A DNA stretch of 64,000 bases from Natrialba hulunbeirensis JCM 10989 (GCF_000337575.1 NZ_AOIM01000002.1:33468-97467), one strand, 5' to 3'; counted from the first letter of the stretch, positions 1 through 8,886 are shown. Made by a program: numbers and translations. Notes: generated from the letters alone by a model not told the origin.

Positions 1-179
1 GGCTCGAGGAGTGGCGTCGTGAGCAAGCGCTCAAACGGCTCGCTGCTGATGAAATCTCGTTCACCAAGGCCGCCCAACTTGCAGAGATGTCCGTCTGGGA
101 GTTTGCCCAACTCGCAAAAGAGCATGACATCACGTGGGTCTCTGGCGACCATCTCGAAGACGACCTCGAGGACCTGTGA
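1..179 (+). CDS. UPF0175-like antitoxin, C-terminal part (5' end outside window)
   Basis: An open frame enters from the left edge and ends in TGA at 177-179, one base before the PIN gene. The visible 58 residues include AADEISFTKAAQLAEMSVWEF and end in an acidic tail (HLEDDLEDL). This helix-turn-helix-like pattern with 'KAAQLAEMSVWEF' is typical of UPF0175 proteins, which pair with PIN-type toxins. The direct junction with the downstream PIN gene supports one toxin-antitoxin operon. In the family the protein binds DNA and neutralises the partner; that role is inferred here from family and context. Confidence 0.7.
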   Translation, partial: LEEWRREQALKRLAADEISFTKAAQLAEMSVWEFAQLAKEHDITWVSGDHLEDDLEDL

Positions 180-692
180 ATGTGGGTTTTCGACGCGACG
201 CCGCTCATCTACCTCGCGAAGGTCAATCAACTTCAACTTGTCTCAAATCTCGATGCGCAGTGTTATATCCCTCAACAAGTCCACTCGGAAGTCGTTACCA
301 CCGGTCTTGAAGAGGGTTATACTGATGCCCGCCGTATCGAGCAGTGCATTGATTCCGGACTTCTCGAGGTCGTCTCAGTCGATGACTCTCAGCTTGTGGG
401 CCAGCTACAGCAGAATCCGAACATGAGTGACCCCGATGTGGCAGCCCTTGGATGTGCTGCATCTCGTGATGCGATTGCCGTCATGGACGAAGCCTATCGG
501 AGGACGGCTGCAGAAATTGAGGGTATCGAGACTCGAGGGACAGCATACATCGTTCTCTTGTGTGCGAAGCAGGGAGACATCAGCGTCTCCAAAGCGCGTG
601 AGATCATTGACTCAATGATCGAAGCAGGCTGGTACTGTGCACCCAATTTGTACACGAAGCTCGTTCGAAAACTCGAGGCGTTCGAGCAATGA
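180..692 (+). CDS. PIN-domain toxin-like protein (DUF3368-like)
   Basis: The 170-residue product starts with MWVFDATPLIYLAKV, the first strand of a PIN nuclease fold with acidic D5. It continues with SDPDVAALGCAA and DEAYRRTAAEIEGI, then a C-terminal region (RGTAYIVLLCAKQGDIS) typical of DUF3368/COG2405 proteins. PIN domains of this kind are single-metal RNases acting as toxins. The ATG at 180 directly follows the stop of the UPF0175 gene, so both are probably translated from one message. The acidic positions needed for catalysis appear present, so it may be active. The target RNA cannot be told from sequence. Confidence 0.75.
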   Translation: MWVFDATPLIYLAKVNQLQLVSNLDAQCYIPQQVHSEVVTTGLEEGYTDARRIEQCIDSGLLEVVSVDDSQLVGQLQQNPNMSDPDVAALGCAASRDAIAVMDEAYRRTAAEIEGIETRGTAYIVLLCAKQGDISVSKAREIIDSMIEAGWYCAPNLYTKLVRKLEAFEQ

Positions 693-795
693 CGACGCTA
701 TACATTATAAAGAAGATAGGAGTATACAGAACCACCACAATTGCCGACGCGTTGAGAACACGTCCAACATACGGAACGTAATTGAAGTTGGTGAG

Positions 796-1263
796 TATAG
801 GCGAGGTTTGCGATCCGGAACGCTGAATGTCCCTGGAATCGTTGGTATGGGAAAGGCCGTTGAACTCGCTAACGCTGAACAACAGAAACGTATTGAGCAC
901 ACACAAGAACTTCGGGATTATATGTGGTCAGAACTCAACGCTCGACTCGATGACATCGTGCTCAACGGACCCTCCACTGACGGAGAACGACTTCAAAACA
1001 ATCTAAACGTCAGCTTCCTCGGTGTCGAAAATAAAGCTCTCGTCCGTAAGCTCCGTTCCGATATCGCGGTCTCAGCTGGTTCAGCCTGTACGACAGGATC
1101 CGTTGAAGCGTCACATGTTCTGCAGGCAATAGGAGGGGCAGAAGACCAACTACATTCAGCAATTCGGTTTGGGTTCGGTAAAGACAATACGGAGAAAGAG
1201 ATCGATCAAGCGATCGATTGTATTGAGGATGCAGTAACAAGACTTCGAAGGTTTTCATTTTGA
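796..1263 (+). pseudogene. Cysteine desulfurase (IscS/DndA-like) 3' remnant
   Basis: About 155 residues match the C-terminal third of NifS/IscS/DndA cysteine desulfurases: RRGLRSGTLNVPGIVGMGKA, then LQNNLNVSFLGVENKAL, then AVSAGSACTTGS holding the catalytic cysteine, then IRFGFGKDNTEKEID. Full-length enzymes have about 380-400 residues. The PLP-lysine half is missing, and the frame runs backward into the PIN gene without a matching N-terminus. It is therefore a truncated remnant. DndA-type desulfurases supply sulfur for DNA phosphorothioation, so this may be scar tissue of such a system, but IscS/SufS origin is equally possible. Confidence 0.75.
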
Positions 1264-1587
1264 GTTGTGGCCAAATTCATTAAACAGATATGCACATAGT
1301 ATAATTATGGATTCGGGTGGGTAGATTTCTGAATTGTTGGAAGAAATACCGTCGATTAATACTCTACTTTTATGCGTTTGAATAATGGTGAGGAATAAAT
1401 TTTGTGGTGCTGGAACATCGTCGAATGACGACAGAGAATTACTTGTTGTTGCTGACTAATAATCTCTAGAAGATAGTTGCTCGACCAACTCAGGCAGACA
1501 TTGGTGACTAACAGTCGAGATGTCTGTAGTGAAACGGAGGCCAGCGAGTAGATTTATATTATGATGCACTCATGAAGTTGGTATCGC
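1264..1587. promoter_or_regulatory. AT-rich intergenic region with a TATA-type promoter for the SMC cluster
   Basis: This 324-bp stretch has no convincing gene. Near its right end GATTTATATT (1551-1560) resembles an archaeal TATA box. It lies 28-37 bp before the ATG at 1588, which would give a short or leaderless transcript as is common in haloarchaea. The low GC compared with flanking genes fits a junction between separately acquired blocks. Confidence 0.45.
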
Positions 1588-1785
1588 ATGAGTGAGGGTC
1601 CGAAGTCTGTGAAAGAGGAGATCCTTGATCGGTTTGAACAAAAAATTGAGAAGAATGAGGATATACCTGAAGAAATAGTCGCACTACTAAAAAGCGACTA
1701 CGATAACGACTCTTTTGGAAAAGACGAAGAAGTTCGAGAGGTAATTGAGCAGATTATTGTGGAAAGTTCTGAGAGCGAATCATAA
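1588..1785 (+). CDS. Small acidic helical protein, first gene of SMC-like cluster
   Basis: A 65-residue acidic protein (KEEILDRFEQKIEKNEDI, EEVREVIEQIIVESSESES) predicted to be mostly helical. Its TAA overlaps the ATG of the next gene (TAATG at 1783-1787), so translation is probably coupled. I do not recognise a family. Its size and place directly before a Rad50/SMC-like ATPase resemble small middle components of ABC-type multi-protein defence systems, but that is analogy only. The ATG at 1588 is chosen because a TATA-like box lies about 30 bp upstream. Confidence 0.65.
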   Translation: MSEGPKSVKEEILDRFEQKIEKNEDIPEEIVALLKSDYDNDSFGKDEEVREVIEQIIVESSESES

Positions 1786-3719
1786 TGCGGATTGATAAAC
1801 TAACTCTGAAAAACTTTCGAGGGTATAAAGAGACTCAAAAGTTCGAAATCGGGGGTGAGCACGCACTCATCTCTGGTGGGAATGGTGCTGGGAAATCGTC
1901 GGCACTGGAAGCAATCGAGTTCATCCTGACTGGTAAGATTGACCGCCTGCATGGGTCTGGCACGCAGGGGATTCGTGCAAAAGAGCACCTTCCGCACCGC
2001 GATGCTTCTCCCCGCGATGTACAGGCTAGTGTTGGGTTCCAAACAGGAAACGACATTAAAGTAACAGCCTCACGTAGATTCACCGACCAAACAGTCGACA
2101 TCAACCCTACCTCACCGCCAGCTGAATTTAATGACGTGAAGCGTCTCGTTGAACATGGACTCCATAAGCTAACTCGATCCGACATGATTGAATTGGTGGT
2201 CTCGACGCCGACAGATCGCGGGTCTTTGATAGATGAACTCCTCAACTTAGAAGGGGTGGATAACCGTCGAAAACAGCTTCGACGCCTCCGAAACCAGCAT
2301 TATATAAGTAATATTAAACGAATCCAGAGAAGTATTGAGGAACAGGAAGAATTATTGCGAGAAACACTTGAGATATCAGAGGTTGAAGATTCTAAGCTAC
2401 GTGATGCGGTGAACAGGGCTCGAGCGACGCTTGGTGGTGACGCTATCGACTCACTTGGAGACTGGGAATCGCTTGATTTCCGCCGTGACCTCGCAGGGCC
2501 CGAAGCACAAGAGATTAGCGCGTTCCAGCGAGAGGACGTAAAGAACCAACTCCGCCGGCAAGGAAAGTGGTTTGATCAAACGGAGACGGATCTGATTAGT
2601 GAGTTAGAAGAGCTGGAAACTGCTCGCCGGGAGTTGGCGGCTCAGGAGGCACGGGTTAATACAGATGTACTGTCCGTATTGGAACGCGGCCAAGGGGTAA
2701 TCGATAATGAGACGGACGCTTGTCCCCTTTGTGGGACTAATTGGGACTCTGAAGAATTGATTGCTGTTGTTGAACGGCGACAACAGCAGTTCGAAGAGAT
2801 TGCAGATCAGCGACAGAGCCTCCACTCTACCGGTGAGTCAGTGTTGAGTACTATCCAGTCGTATCTCAGCCGTTCTGAAGTGTTACTGGCGGTCCTTGGT
2901 GGTGAAATTGATGTTGGGGAAGACGAGTCGCTAAGGGCATACATGAACGCCCTTGGTGAGATCCAGAAAGTAGTCGAAATGATTAGGCAAGAGGAGTCTC
3001 AGGAGGTTCCCGATTTACGGGAGTTGACTGGAGAGTTGCCATCGGAAAGGGCTTCGAGGGCAAGTGAGCAGCTTCGTTCGAAGGTGGAGGATCAGCCAGC
3101 GAAGTCGGAGATGGAAAGGGCGTGGGAAGTACTTTCTACCGCGGAGTCACGGCTCAGCCAGATTGCGAAGCTTCAGAGCGAATTGGAAGTCAAGCAAGGG
3201 GCGAAGAAGGTGTGCACGGCAGCGCGCGATGAGCTTGTTCAAGCTCGAACGGAAGTGTTGGAAGACCGGTATTCAAGTGTTGAATCAACCTTCAAGAAGT
3301 ATTATGAATCAACCAATCCTGATGAAGCAGATGTCAACGTTCAAATGGAGCAAACCAATGCCGGTGTGAAGTTCCGGATTGGGTTTTTCGATGACGAGCT
3401 TCATCCGCCGCACGCGATGCATAGTGAAGGCCATCAGGATATGATGGGCATTTGTTTGTTTCTGGCCTTGTCTAAGGAATTAAGCGAGCACCAGGATCGG
3501 TTCGTCCTCTTAGATGACGTAGTGATGTCCATTGATGGAGACCATCGCGAAGAGATTGCAAAGTTGTTTCAAGGCACGATTAGCGATGAGTTCCAGTTTA
3601 TTATCACGACACACGATGAGATATGGGAAGAGCAGCTTCGACGACTGGGTGTGATCCCACTTGAGAATCAGTATCGAGTTGACTGGAGCAGAGAGAACGG
3701 AACAGTTGTGAGGAACTGA
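1785..3719 (+). CDS. SMC/Rad50-like AAA ATPase with zinc hook
   Basis: A 644-residue ABC-type ATPase. The N-terminus (KLTLKNFRGY) leads to Walker A GGNGAGKSS at residues 31-39. A long coiled-coil middle is interrupted by one CPLC motif at about 313-316, a Rad50-type zinc hook. The C-terminal half has a variant signature SEGHQ (about 547-551, in place of LSGGQ) and Walker B FVLLDDVVMSID (about 570-581). Proteins of this shape hold or sense DNA in repair (SbcC/Rad50), phosphorothioation (DndD) and many anti-phage systems. Start overlaps the small gene before it. No SbcD/Mre11 nuclease lies beside it, which argues against a housekeeping Rad50. The exact family is not recognised. Confidence 0.85.
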   Translation: MRIDKLTLKNFRGYKETQKFEIGGEHALISGGNGAGKSSALEAIEFILTGKIDRLHGSGTQGIRAKEHLPHRDASPRDVQASVGFQTGNDIKVTASRRFTDQTVDINPTSPPAEFNDVKRLVEHGLHKLTRSDMIELVVSTPTDRGSLIDELLNLEGVDNRRKQLRRLRNQHYISNIKRIQRSIEEQEELLRETLEISEVEDSKLRDAVNRARATLGGDAIDSLGDWESLDFRRDLAGPEAQEISAFQREDVKNQLRRQGKWFDQTETDLISELEELETARRELAAQEARVNTDVLSVLERGQGVIDNETDACPLCGTNWDSEELIAVVERRQQQFEEIADQRQSLHSTGESVLSTIQSYLSRSEVLLAVLGGEIDVGEDESLRAYMNALGEIQKVVEMIRQEESQEVPDLRELTGELPSERASRASEQLRSKVEDQPAKSEMERAWEVLSTAESRLSQIAKLQSELEVKQGAKKVCTAARDELVQARTEVLEDRYSSVESTFKKYYESTNPDEADVNVQMEQTNAGVKFRIGFFDDELHPPHAMHSEGHQDMMGICLFLALSKELSEHQDRFVLLDDVVMSIDGDHREEIAKLFQGTISDEFQFIITTHDEIWEEQLRRLGVIPLENQYRVDWSRENGTVVRN

Positions 3720-3758
3720 TTCGAGGTCGTCCCCCAGGTCGTAATCGGAGTTGTTATA

Positions 3759-4238
3759 ATGGCATCAAATGACACCGACGCTACGGCAGATAATCCCTCG
3801 GATCAGCTACTGGTGCCATTAGCGTTTCTCCGCCTCAATCACCAAACAGCGATCCGGGGCGTGACGAGATTTCAGGCCCTCATCTTCTTAGCACAACAGG
3901 GAGGCCTGCCATCCGACCCAATCAACCATTCGATCGACGAAGTGTTTCAGTTCACGCCGCACAAGCGTGGCCCGTATTCATCGACTTTGACGGAGACACT
4001 AGATACTGCATCACCTCATTATATAAGCCGTTCAGAGGTCCAAGGCGCTGAAACAGCGAGTGCCGAGCTCGAAATTACCGACGACGGAATCACGGTCTTA
4101 AATGCGAATGCAGAGGTCTTGCCCATAGAATTGATTCAGGTCCTGAAACTGACGAAGTCCCTGTACAACAGTATGCCGGTGGTTGAATTATTGGACAAAA
4201 TATCGGCGGCCTATCCTGAGTATGTGAGTAATAAATGA
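3759..4238 (+). CDS. YwgA-like / winged-helix-like protein
   Basis: A 159-residue protein with LVPLAFLRLNHQ, RFQALIFLAQQGGLP and FTPHKRGPYSSTLTETLD. The order 'helix, FQ-LIFLAQ, then HKRGPYS' resembles YwgA-like and Panacea/SocA-type proteins, which often accompany toxins or defence genes as regulators or neutralising partners. It starts 39 bp after the SMC-like ATPase on the same strand, so it is probably in the same transcription unit. Assignment is by pattern only. An alternative is a stand-alone DNA-binding regulator of the cluster. Confidence 0.6.
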   Translation: MASNDTDATADNPSDQLLVPLAFLRLNHQTAIRGVTRFQALIFLAQQGGLPSDPINHSIDEVFQFTPHKRGPYSSTLTETLDTASPHYISRSEVQGAETASAELEITDDGITVLNANAEVLPIELIQVLKLTKSLYNSMPVVELLDKISAAYPEYVSNK

Positions 4239-4296
4239 CCGATGGATTGGGACTCTTCCGATTGTACGCCCCAGCAAACCGGGTGAGGACGAGGCC

Positions 4297-6021
4297 GTGA
4301 TGGGCACGTTAGTTGGACAAACTGGCGGGGTCTCATTTTCCCCCGCAGACGGAATTATCACGTTATTCATCCCTCTCTTGTTAGTTGTTCCTGGTCTCGT
4401 CGCAGTTCGATTGGGCCTGTGGACTGCTCGCCGTGAGAACCCATTCACCCAACTTGAAACACTAGTAGTAAGTGCACTCGTGAGTTTAGCATCATTATTT
4501 TTTATTTATGTGGGCCTATCCATCTGGCATTGGCATCCAACCGTCTTGAGCGATATTCAATCGCAATCCTTACCCTGGTTTGTCATTGGGTATTGCGTCC
4601 ACGTATTTGTTGCAGCCTGCACCGGAATGGCTCTCGGCTCGTTCGCCTACAACTATTTGCTAGATAATGAAGCCCGAAGCCGGTACGACCCCTGGCAGTA
4701 TGTGTTTCGACAGCTCACTGACTCTGCAACCATTGATGTACGGACCACCTCTGGGCTTTGGGTACGAGGCCACCTGACGAAAGCAGAAGAGTCTACAGAA
4801 ACTCGTGACCTCCTGCTAACGTCTGTCAACTTCCTTGATAAAACACCAGAAAGGGATCCTCACGAGGCTGCAAATCAGAGTACTGAAACACTTGACAGAA
4901 ATTCGATGACCACGGATTCTAAATCAAGTGAAATTCAGGATCATGATGAAAGACCAATACTGGCCGAAAGAACGGATGATACAAACACGGGTTCTTGGGA
5001 AACCATCGAACAGAACTTAGATGAATACTTTGAAGCAAATGATGAGATACAGGCTGCACTGGATGACAATAGTGCCGGGTATATGCAACTTGATGGAGCG
5101 GCTATTGAAGCAATTCGAGTTCCAGATAGCACAGACGTCAACACTAATGAGGTGTATGAAGAACTAAGTAATACGGATCGAGTTCATAAGCGGGCAGCAC
5201 TGTTGGGCGACGAATTTGGATATTTCAGTATAGAGGCGTGCCTGCGGAGCTACTGCGCGGGCTTGAATCGAGCCATATTACGTTGGATTATTACGCTGCT
5301 GCTATGGATTACGATGCTGATAGTAACCATTGGATCGGTCGGAGTAATCGAAATCAGTGGAGAGGTTAGTGTACACCGAGCTGGACTAACCTGGATCGCA
5401 TTGTGTACGGGGATTAGTACTGTTGAACTGATCCAACACTATTCGGACTCACCGATGCAATGGGCTGAGATCCCGCGCAGGATTGGTGCACTAACCCCAT
5501 TTATCGCCAGCGTATTAGTGATCGAATGGTGGGTCGTTGGCAATTGGGAGATCTTACTTGATGCCCTTGCAGTGCTCGCAGGACTCCTTGGTGGGGTTAC
5601 AGTTGGCACTGTTCTCCACCACCTTCGAGACGAATATACCGCGACAGCAGCCTTGGCGGTCGGTATAATTTCCACGAGCCTGTTGGCGCTTGTCACACTA
5701 TACGCTTTCAGAGTCGTTGTCAAACCGGCTGTCGGACAAACCTTGCTTCTTGTTGCAGGTGCGGGTACTCTTGGATTGTTTTGTGAACGGATTCGGGTCG
5801 GAAAGGCAGGTGCATATGAGGACTGGGCGACCGTTTTAGCAGATACTGTCGCCATGGCTCTTGCAATTGGTGCTGCAGGACTGGTCTTCTGGAGTGTTGG
5901 AATTGCATCATCCCCAGGGACACCAGGGTTCTTTGCCGCGGTTATATTAGCGAGTATTGGGTTTCTCGCTGGAGGAGCTGCATTACACGGCGTTGTCGGA
6001 GTATCTCAATCGAAGAGATAA
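4297..6021 (+). CDS. Polytopic membrane protein, DUF6338-like N-terminus with extra C-terminal membrane domain
   Basis: The 574-residue product has three N-terminal hydrophobic segments (about residues 20-40, 47-67 and 79-105) followed by NYLLDNEARSRYDPWQYVF, a pattern like DUF6338 proteins. A hydrophilic acidic middle follows (about 150-320). The last 240 residues form roughly seven more membrane segments. DUF6338 proteins are usually much shorter, so the C-terminal membrane part looks like an added domain. The gene is the last of the four-gene cluster, 58 bp after the YwgA-like gene. A membrane component in an SMC-containing cluster suggests a membrane-acting effector, which is inference. 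Confidence 0.7.
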   Translation: MMGTLVGQTGGVSFSPADGIITLFIPLLLVVPGLVAVRLGLWTARRENPFTQLETLVVSALVSLASLFFIYVGLSIWHWHPTVLSDIQSQSLPWFVIGYCVHVFVAACTGMALGSFAYNYLLDNEARSRYDPWQYVFRQLTDSATIDVRTTSGLWVRGHLTKAEESTETRDLLLTSVNFLDKTPERDPHEAANQSTETLDRNSMTTDSKSSEIQDHDERPILAERTDDTNTGSWETIEQNLDEYFEANDEIQAALDDNSAGYMQLDGAAIEAIRVPDSTDVNTNEVYEELSNTDRVHKRAALLGDEFGYFSIEACLRSYCAGLNRAILRWIITLLLWITMLIVTIGSVGVIEISGEVSVHRAGLTWIALCTGISTVELIQHYSDSPMQWAEIPRRIGALTPFIASVLVIEWWVVGNWEILLDALAVLAGLLGGVTVGTVLHHLRDEYTATAALAVGIISTSLLALVTLYAFRVVVKPAVGQTLLLVAGAGTLGLFCERIRVGKAGAYEDWATVLADTVAMALAIGAAGLVFWSVGIASSPGTPGFFAAVILASIGFLAGGAALHGVVGVSQSKR

Positions 6022-6063
6022 AATTATATTTATGCTTTGTATTTAAAATTGTGTGGTTGATTA

Positions 6064-6097
6064 CCATACTACATCGATTTACGGTATGGGATTTTTT
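6064..6097 (+). terminator. Hairpin plus T-run after the SMC cluster
   Basis: CCATAC (6064-6069) and GTATGG (6084-6089) can pair over a 14-nt loop and are followed by ATTTTTT (6091-6097). The site lies 43 bp after the stop of the membrane gene and would end the cluster's transcript. Archaeal termination relies mainly on the T-run, so the hairpin may be incidental. The rest of 6098-6389 shows no gene; AAACGTTGGT occurs twice (6164 and 6278) with no known meaning. Confidence 0.35.
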
Positions 6098-6389
6098 CTG
6101 CTCGAATTTTTATGGTGAAGATGTTTGGTAGCATACTCGAGAGACCCGTAGTACTGGAGCGGCCAAACGTTGGTAAAGGGAGTACAAAGGGGTCAGACCT
6201 CCCCTCCAACACTGTATGACCGTTCACCAAAGCCCATTTTGTCATTAACATGGAGGGGAATCTCGCAATCGGCTACTCAAACGTTGGTGTGGCTCCGAAA
6301 AGTCACAGCTTGGCACTTCGCGGGCGTTCTAAGAGGCCCAACGACCGAGTGAATGGAGGTGTGTTAGTACTTGTATTCTCGATCTTTGA

Positions 6390-7430
6390 TCAGTACTGCG
6401 GTTTGAACGAGAGCTCATCGTGCCCGTAGGAGTACGACTTGATACTTGCCTCATCATAACGTGATTCGAGCTCCGCCGGCGGAACGTACGTCTGCTCACC
6501 AAACTCTTTTTCGAGGTGTTTGCAAAACACGATGGTAATATCCCGGTCGTCGTCATCGTCTTCTGCGACCTCGAGAACGACTGCTAAATCTGGATCATCA
6601 TAGTCCGGTTTGATGACGTAGTCACCTGGAGTGAACGGATTCTCGGCGTACTCGAGGTTTGTGTGTTTGTAGGTATAGAGCTGAATATCCTGATCGTCAC
6701 AGTAGGAGGCAAGCTTCGCTGGATGGATTTCACGCCAGTTCCCTGGCCCGTCATCAAGCATATTCGGGAATGCAACACTGACGGCTTCACCATCCATCGT
6801 CTGACCATAGAGAGAAACGTCCTTCTCAGGCGGTACAACCTCCACGACGACTGCAACTGACGCGTCATCATCGCCTGCTTTTCTCACTCTATCGCCGGGT
6901 TTGAACGGATTCTGCGGCTTCTGGTTCATATGGGCCATGTTCGGCCCTAGATCCTGCAACTCGTTCATTGGGCGAGCAGCGAGATGGGCGAGTTTCTCAG
7001 GCTCCTCACCAGAATACGCGTCCTGTGTCCTGACTTTCGACTTGAGGGTTTCAGTTCGTTCCCAGCCGAGAAGAATCAGTGCATCTTCGTTGTCGCGATG
7101 CCAAACCATCACAATGATGTCGTCGTCGGGGTCGTTCTCGAGGAGATTCGCTGGACGAAACGCCGAGACGTCTCTCGAGGTCTTCACGTCGATCTCGTAG
7201 CCAAAGACCTCGAAGTCGTGACCCGAGAAACTCTCGGCATTACAGCGGCGAATTGCTTCTTCGTTTTCCCACTCCCACATCTCCACCGGGAGATACTCCC
7301 GACAGAATTGCTCGAACGCGAGTTCACCAAGATTTCCGATCCGTTTGACGTCTAGATTGTCTGCACCCTGTATGACTGCCTGGTGATGGGCTCGCTCTCT
7401 ATCGATTTCATCCGGCGTATAGAGATACAT
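6390..7430 (-). CDS. Putative PD-(D/E)xK nuclease with two C-terminal SH3-like repeats
   Basis: The 346-residue protein begins with GNLGELAFEQFCREYLP, then GHDFEVFGYEIDVKTSRD. The helix-E followed by D-x-E-I-D-V-K matches the restriction-endonuclease-like fold (catalytic D, E/D and K). The C-terminal half has two copies of NPFxPGDxVxKxxxDDxxxAVVxEV (around residues 172-195 and 268-290), small beta-barrel repeats of KOW/SH3 type likely to bind nucleic acid or protein. It is convergent with the upstream SMC cluster and probably transcribed alone. No modification methylase is adjacent, so a classic restriction pair is not indicated. The family is not recognised. Confidence 0.6.
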   Translation of the reverse strand: MYLYTPDEIDRERAHHQAVIQGADNLDVKRIGNLGELAFEQFCREYLPVEMWEWENEEAIRRCNAESFSGHDFEVFGYEIDVKTSRDVSAFRPANLLENDPDDDIIVMVWHRDNEDALILLGWERTETLKSKVRTQDAYSGEEPEKLAHLAARPMNELQDLGPNMAHMNQKPQNPFKPGDRVRKAGDDDASVAVVVEVVPPEKDVSLYGQTMDGEAVSVAFPNMLDDGPGNWREIHPAKLASYCDDQDIQLYTYKHTNLEYAENPFTPGDYVIKPDYDDPDLAVVLEVAEDDDDDRDITIVFCKHLEKEFGEQTYVPPAELESRYDEASIKSYSYGHDELSFKPQY

Positions 7431-7718
7431 TACATTTCGATTAGTTGTTTCCGTAATATATCTTATGCATTGGTCAGCGCTAATACAAGAAGCCTTCCAG
7501 ACCTACCAGATCACCGTCTTACTCGATAGTGCTGGGAGCACACAAGATTCGAGCACTGAAATGGCCAAAATACGCCCCTACTTTCATTGTAGTGGTCCGG
7601 ACTCGACGGAACCACATTGGAACGATTATCGCGGAAGCGGCCTCGTGGGGGACGTGAATACGCTCCGTACGGTGTCTCTTTTCCACAACCTTTTATGAAT
7701 TAGACTACAGGTTAGAAT

Positions 7719-8354
7719 ATGGAAGAATTTGTTGAACACGAAAAATTGGCTTCTCTTTTAAATAGTATTGGAAATCAGGTAGAAGACGACCACTCTGAGC
7801 GGGAGGTCGAGTTGATGTTCTTAAATCAGGGGTTTTTCCGGCTTCTTGGCTATGAGGATGTCGGAACGACGCTTCGGAGCGAATACACGCTACCGAGTGG
7901 GAAGAAAGCTGATTTCATCACATCCGGGCAGAAAGACGAGATACGAGATTCACAGACAGTCGTGTACGAGTTCAAATCACCTGGAAGGAAACTAACCCGT
8001 CACGAGGACCAACTATTCGGGTATATGACAGAGATTTCTGCAGAGTACGGGGTACTCACGAATGGCCAGCAATTGCGGCTGTATCAAAACACACCAACTG
8101 GACCCAGGCTGTTCCCTCAAGCCGAATTGATACTAGAAACGGTAACTGAAGGCGAAGCGAGTATGCTGATTATGCCGTTGGGATACCTGAGTATTGAAGA
8201 ACGAAATATTCGTACAGTTGCCGAACATGCTGCCGAAGAGGTCGTAGAGACGATCTCTCCGAATCTTCAATTAGACTATTCTGAGCCACAGTTGGATGTC
8301 TTTGCCGATCACTTTGCAGACTATCTCCGGGACAAATACCGGGAGGCACGGTAA
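7719..8354 (+). CDS. Stand-alone HsdR_N-type nuclease-like protein
   Basis: A 211-residue protein with YTLPSGKKADFI, TVVYEFKSPGRKLTRHEDQL and YGVLTNGQQLRLYQ. This order (G-K-x-A-D-F, then Y-E-F-K, then the 'LTNG..LRLY' strand) is the nuclease half of type I restriction R subunits and of type IIG enzymes. The helicase and methylase parts are absent, so it is either an independent nuclease or a domain that acts with the next gene. The next ATG follows its stop by one base. Catalytic D and E-x-K are retained, so activity is plausible. Confidence 0.65.
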   Translation: MEEFVEHEKLASLLNSIGNQVEDDHSEREVELMFLNQGFFRLLGYEDVGTTLRSEYTLPSGKKADFITSGQKDEIRDSQTVVYEFKSPGRKLTRHEDQLFGYMTEISAEYGVLTNGQQLRLYQNTPTGPRLFPQAELILETVTEGEASMLIMPLGYLSIEERNIRTVAEHAAEEVVETISPNLQLDYSEPQLDVFADHFADYLRDKYREAR

Positions 8355-8355
8355 T

Positions 8356-8886
8356 ATGTCGTCAGAGGAGGCAACTAGCGATGGTTTTCCGTATCCACCG
8401 TATCTGATTCGCCTTCTTCCCAATGAGGCCATTCCACAACAAATCGTTCCTGTAGGGTCACGTCCTATCTATTACTACGAGTGGGTTCCGGTAGCAGCCG
8501 ATAATGAAGAGCAACCCGGTGATGTGCAGTCCGCTATCGATGTACTCCTTGGTAGTGGGCCTCCAGAACTATCCATAGAGGGGACACAACAGCCAATTGT
8601 CGGAGACGTAGATCGGACCGAAGATGACCAGCTACGAGTGAACTACGTTAGGCTGGGCGAGTCGAAACCGCCAGGAACGTATGAATTCACGTTCCGACTC
8701 AAGTTGGACGAACCACTCCGTCTGTACCGGGGGGACGGTGTCAAAGATGTGTGGGCTGGCCAATACGAGTATTCCGGATCGTTTTCAGTGAGGCAGGTCG
8801 AGCGCCGAGGCCCGCTTCCAACGATAGAAAAGAGAATCACGACGACGAAACAGTTCGTCGACCCAGACTGGCATTGCTCGAGGTAA
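8356..8886 (+). CDS. Unknown beta-rich protein coupled to nuclease-like gene
   Basis: The 176-residue protein (starting MSSEEATSDGFPYPPYL) is rich in beta-forming stretches (RPIYYYEWVPV, GTYEFTFRLKLDEPLRLY, QYEYSGSFSVRQV). No family is recognised. The ATG at 8356 is preferred to an upstream in-frame start at 8296 because it sits one base after the stop of the nuclease-like gene, a typical coupled arrangement. It may be a partner or inhibitor of that nuclease. The region 8887-9068 after it holds no gene that I can support. Confidence 0.6.
   Translation: MSSEEATSDGFPYPPYLIRLLPNEAIPQQIVPVGSRPIYYYEWVPVAADNEEQPGDVQSAIDVLLGSGPPELSIEGTQQPIVGDVDRTEDDQLRVNYVRLGESKPPGTYEFTFRLKLDEPLRLYRGDGVKDVWAGQYEYSGSFSVRQVERRGPLPTIEKRITTTKQFVDPDWHCSR

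Noticed and set aside
1785..3719. Housekeeping Rad50 or DndD
   Set aside because: No Mre11/SbcD or other Dnd genes are adjacent, and the signature motif is atypical.
7465..7698. 77-residue open frame between two genes
   Set aside because: Composition is not haloarchaeal (few acidic residues) and no start signal or family pattern is visible.
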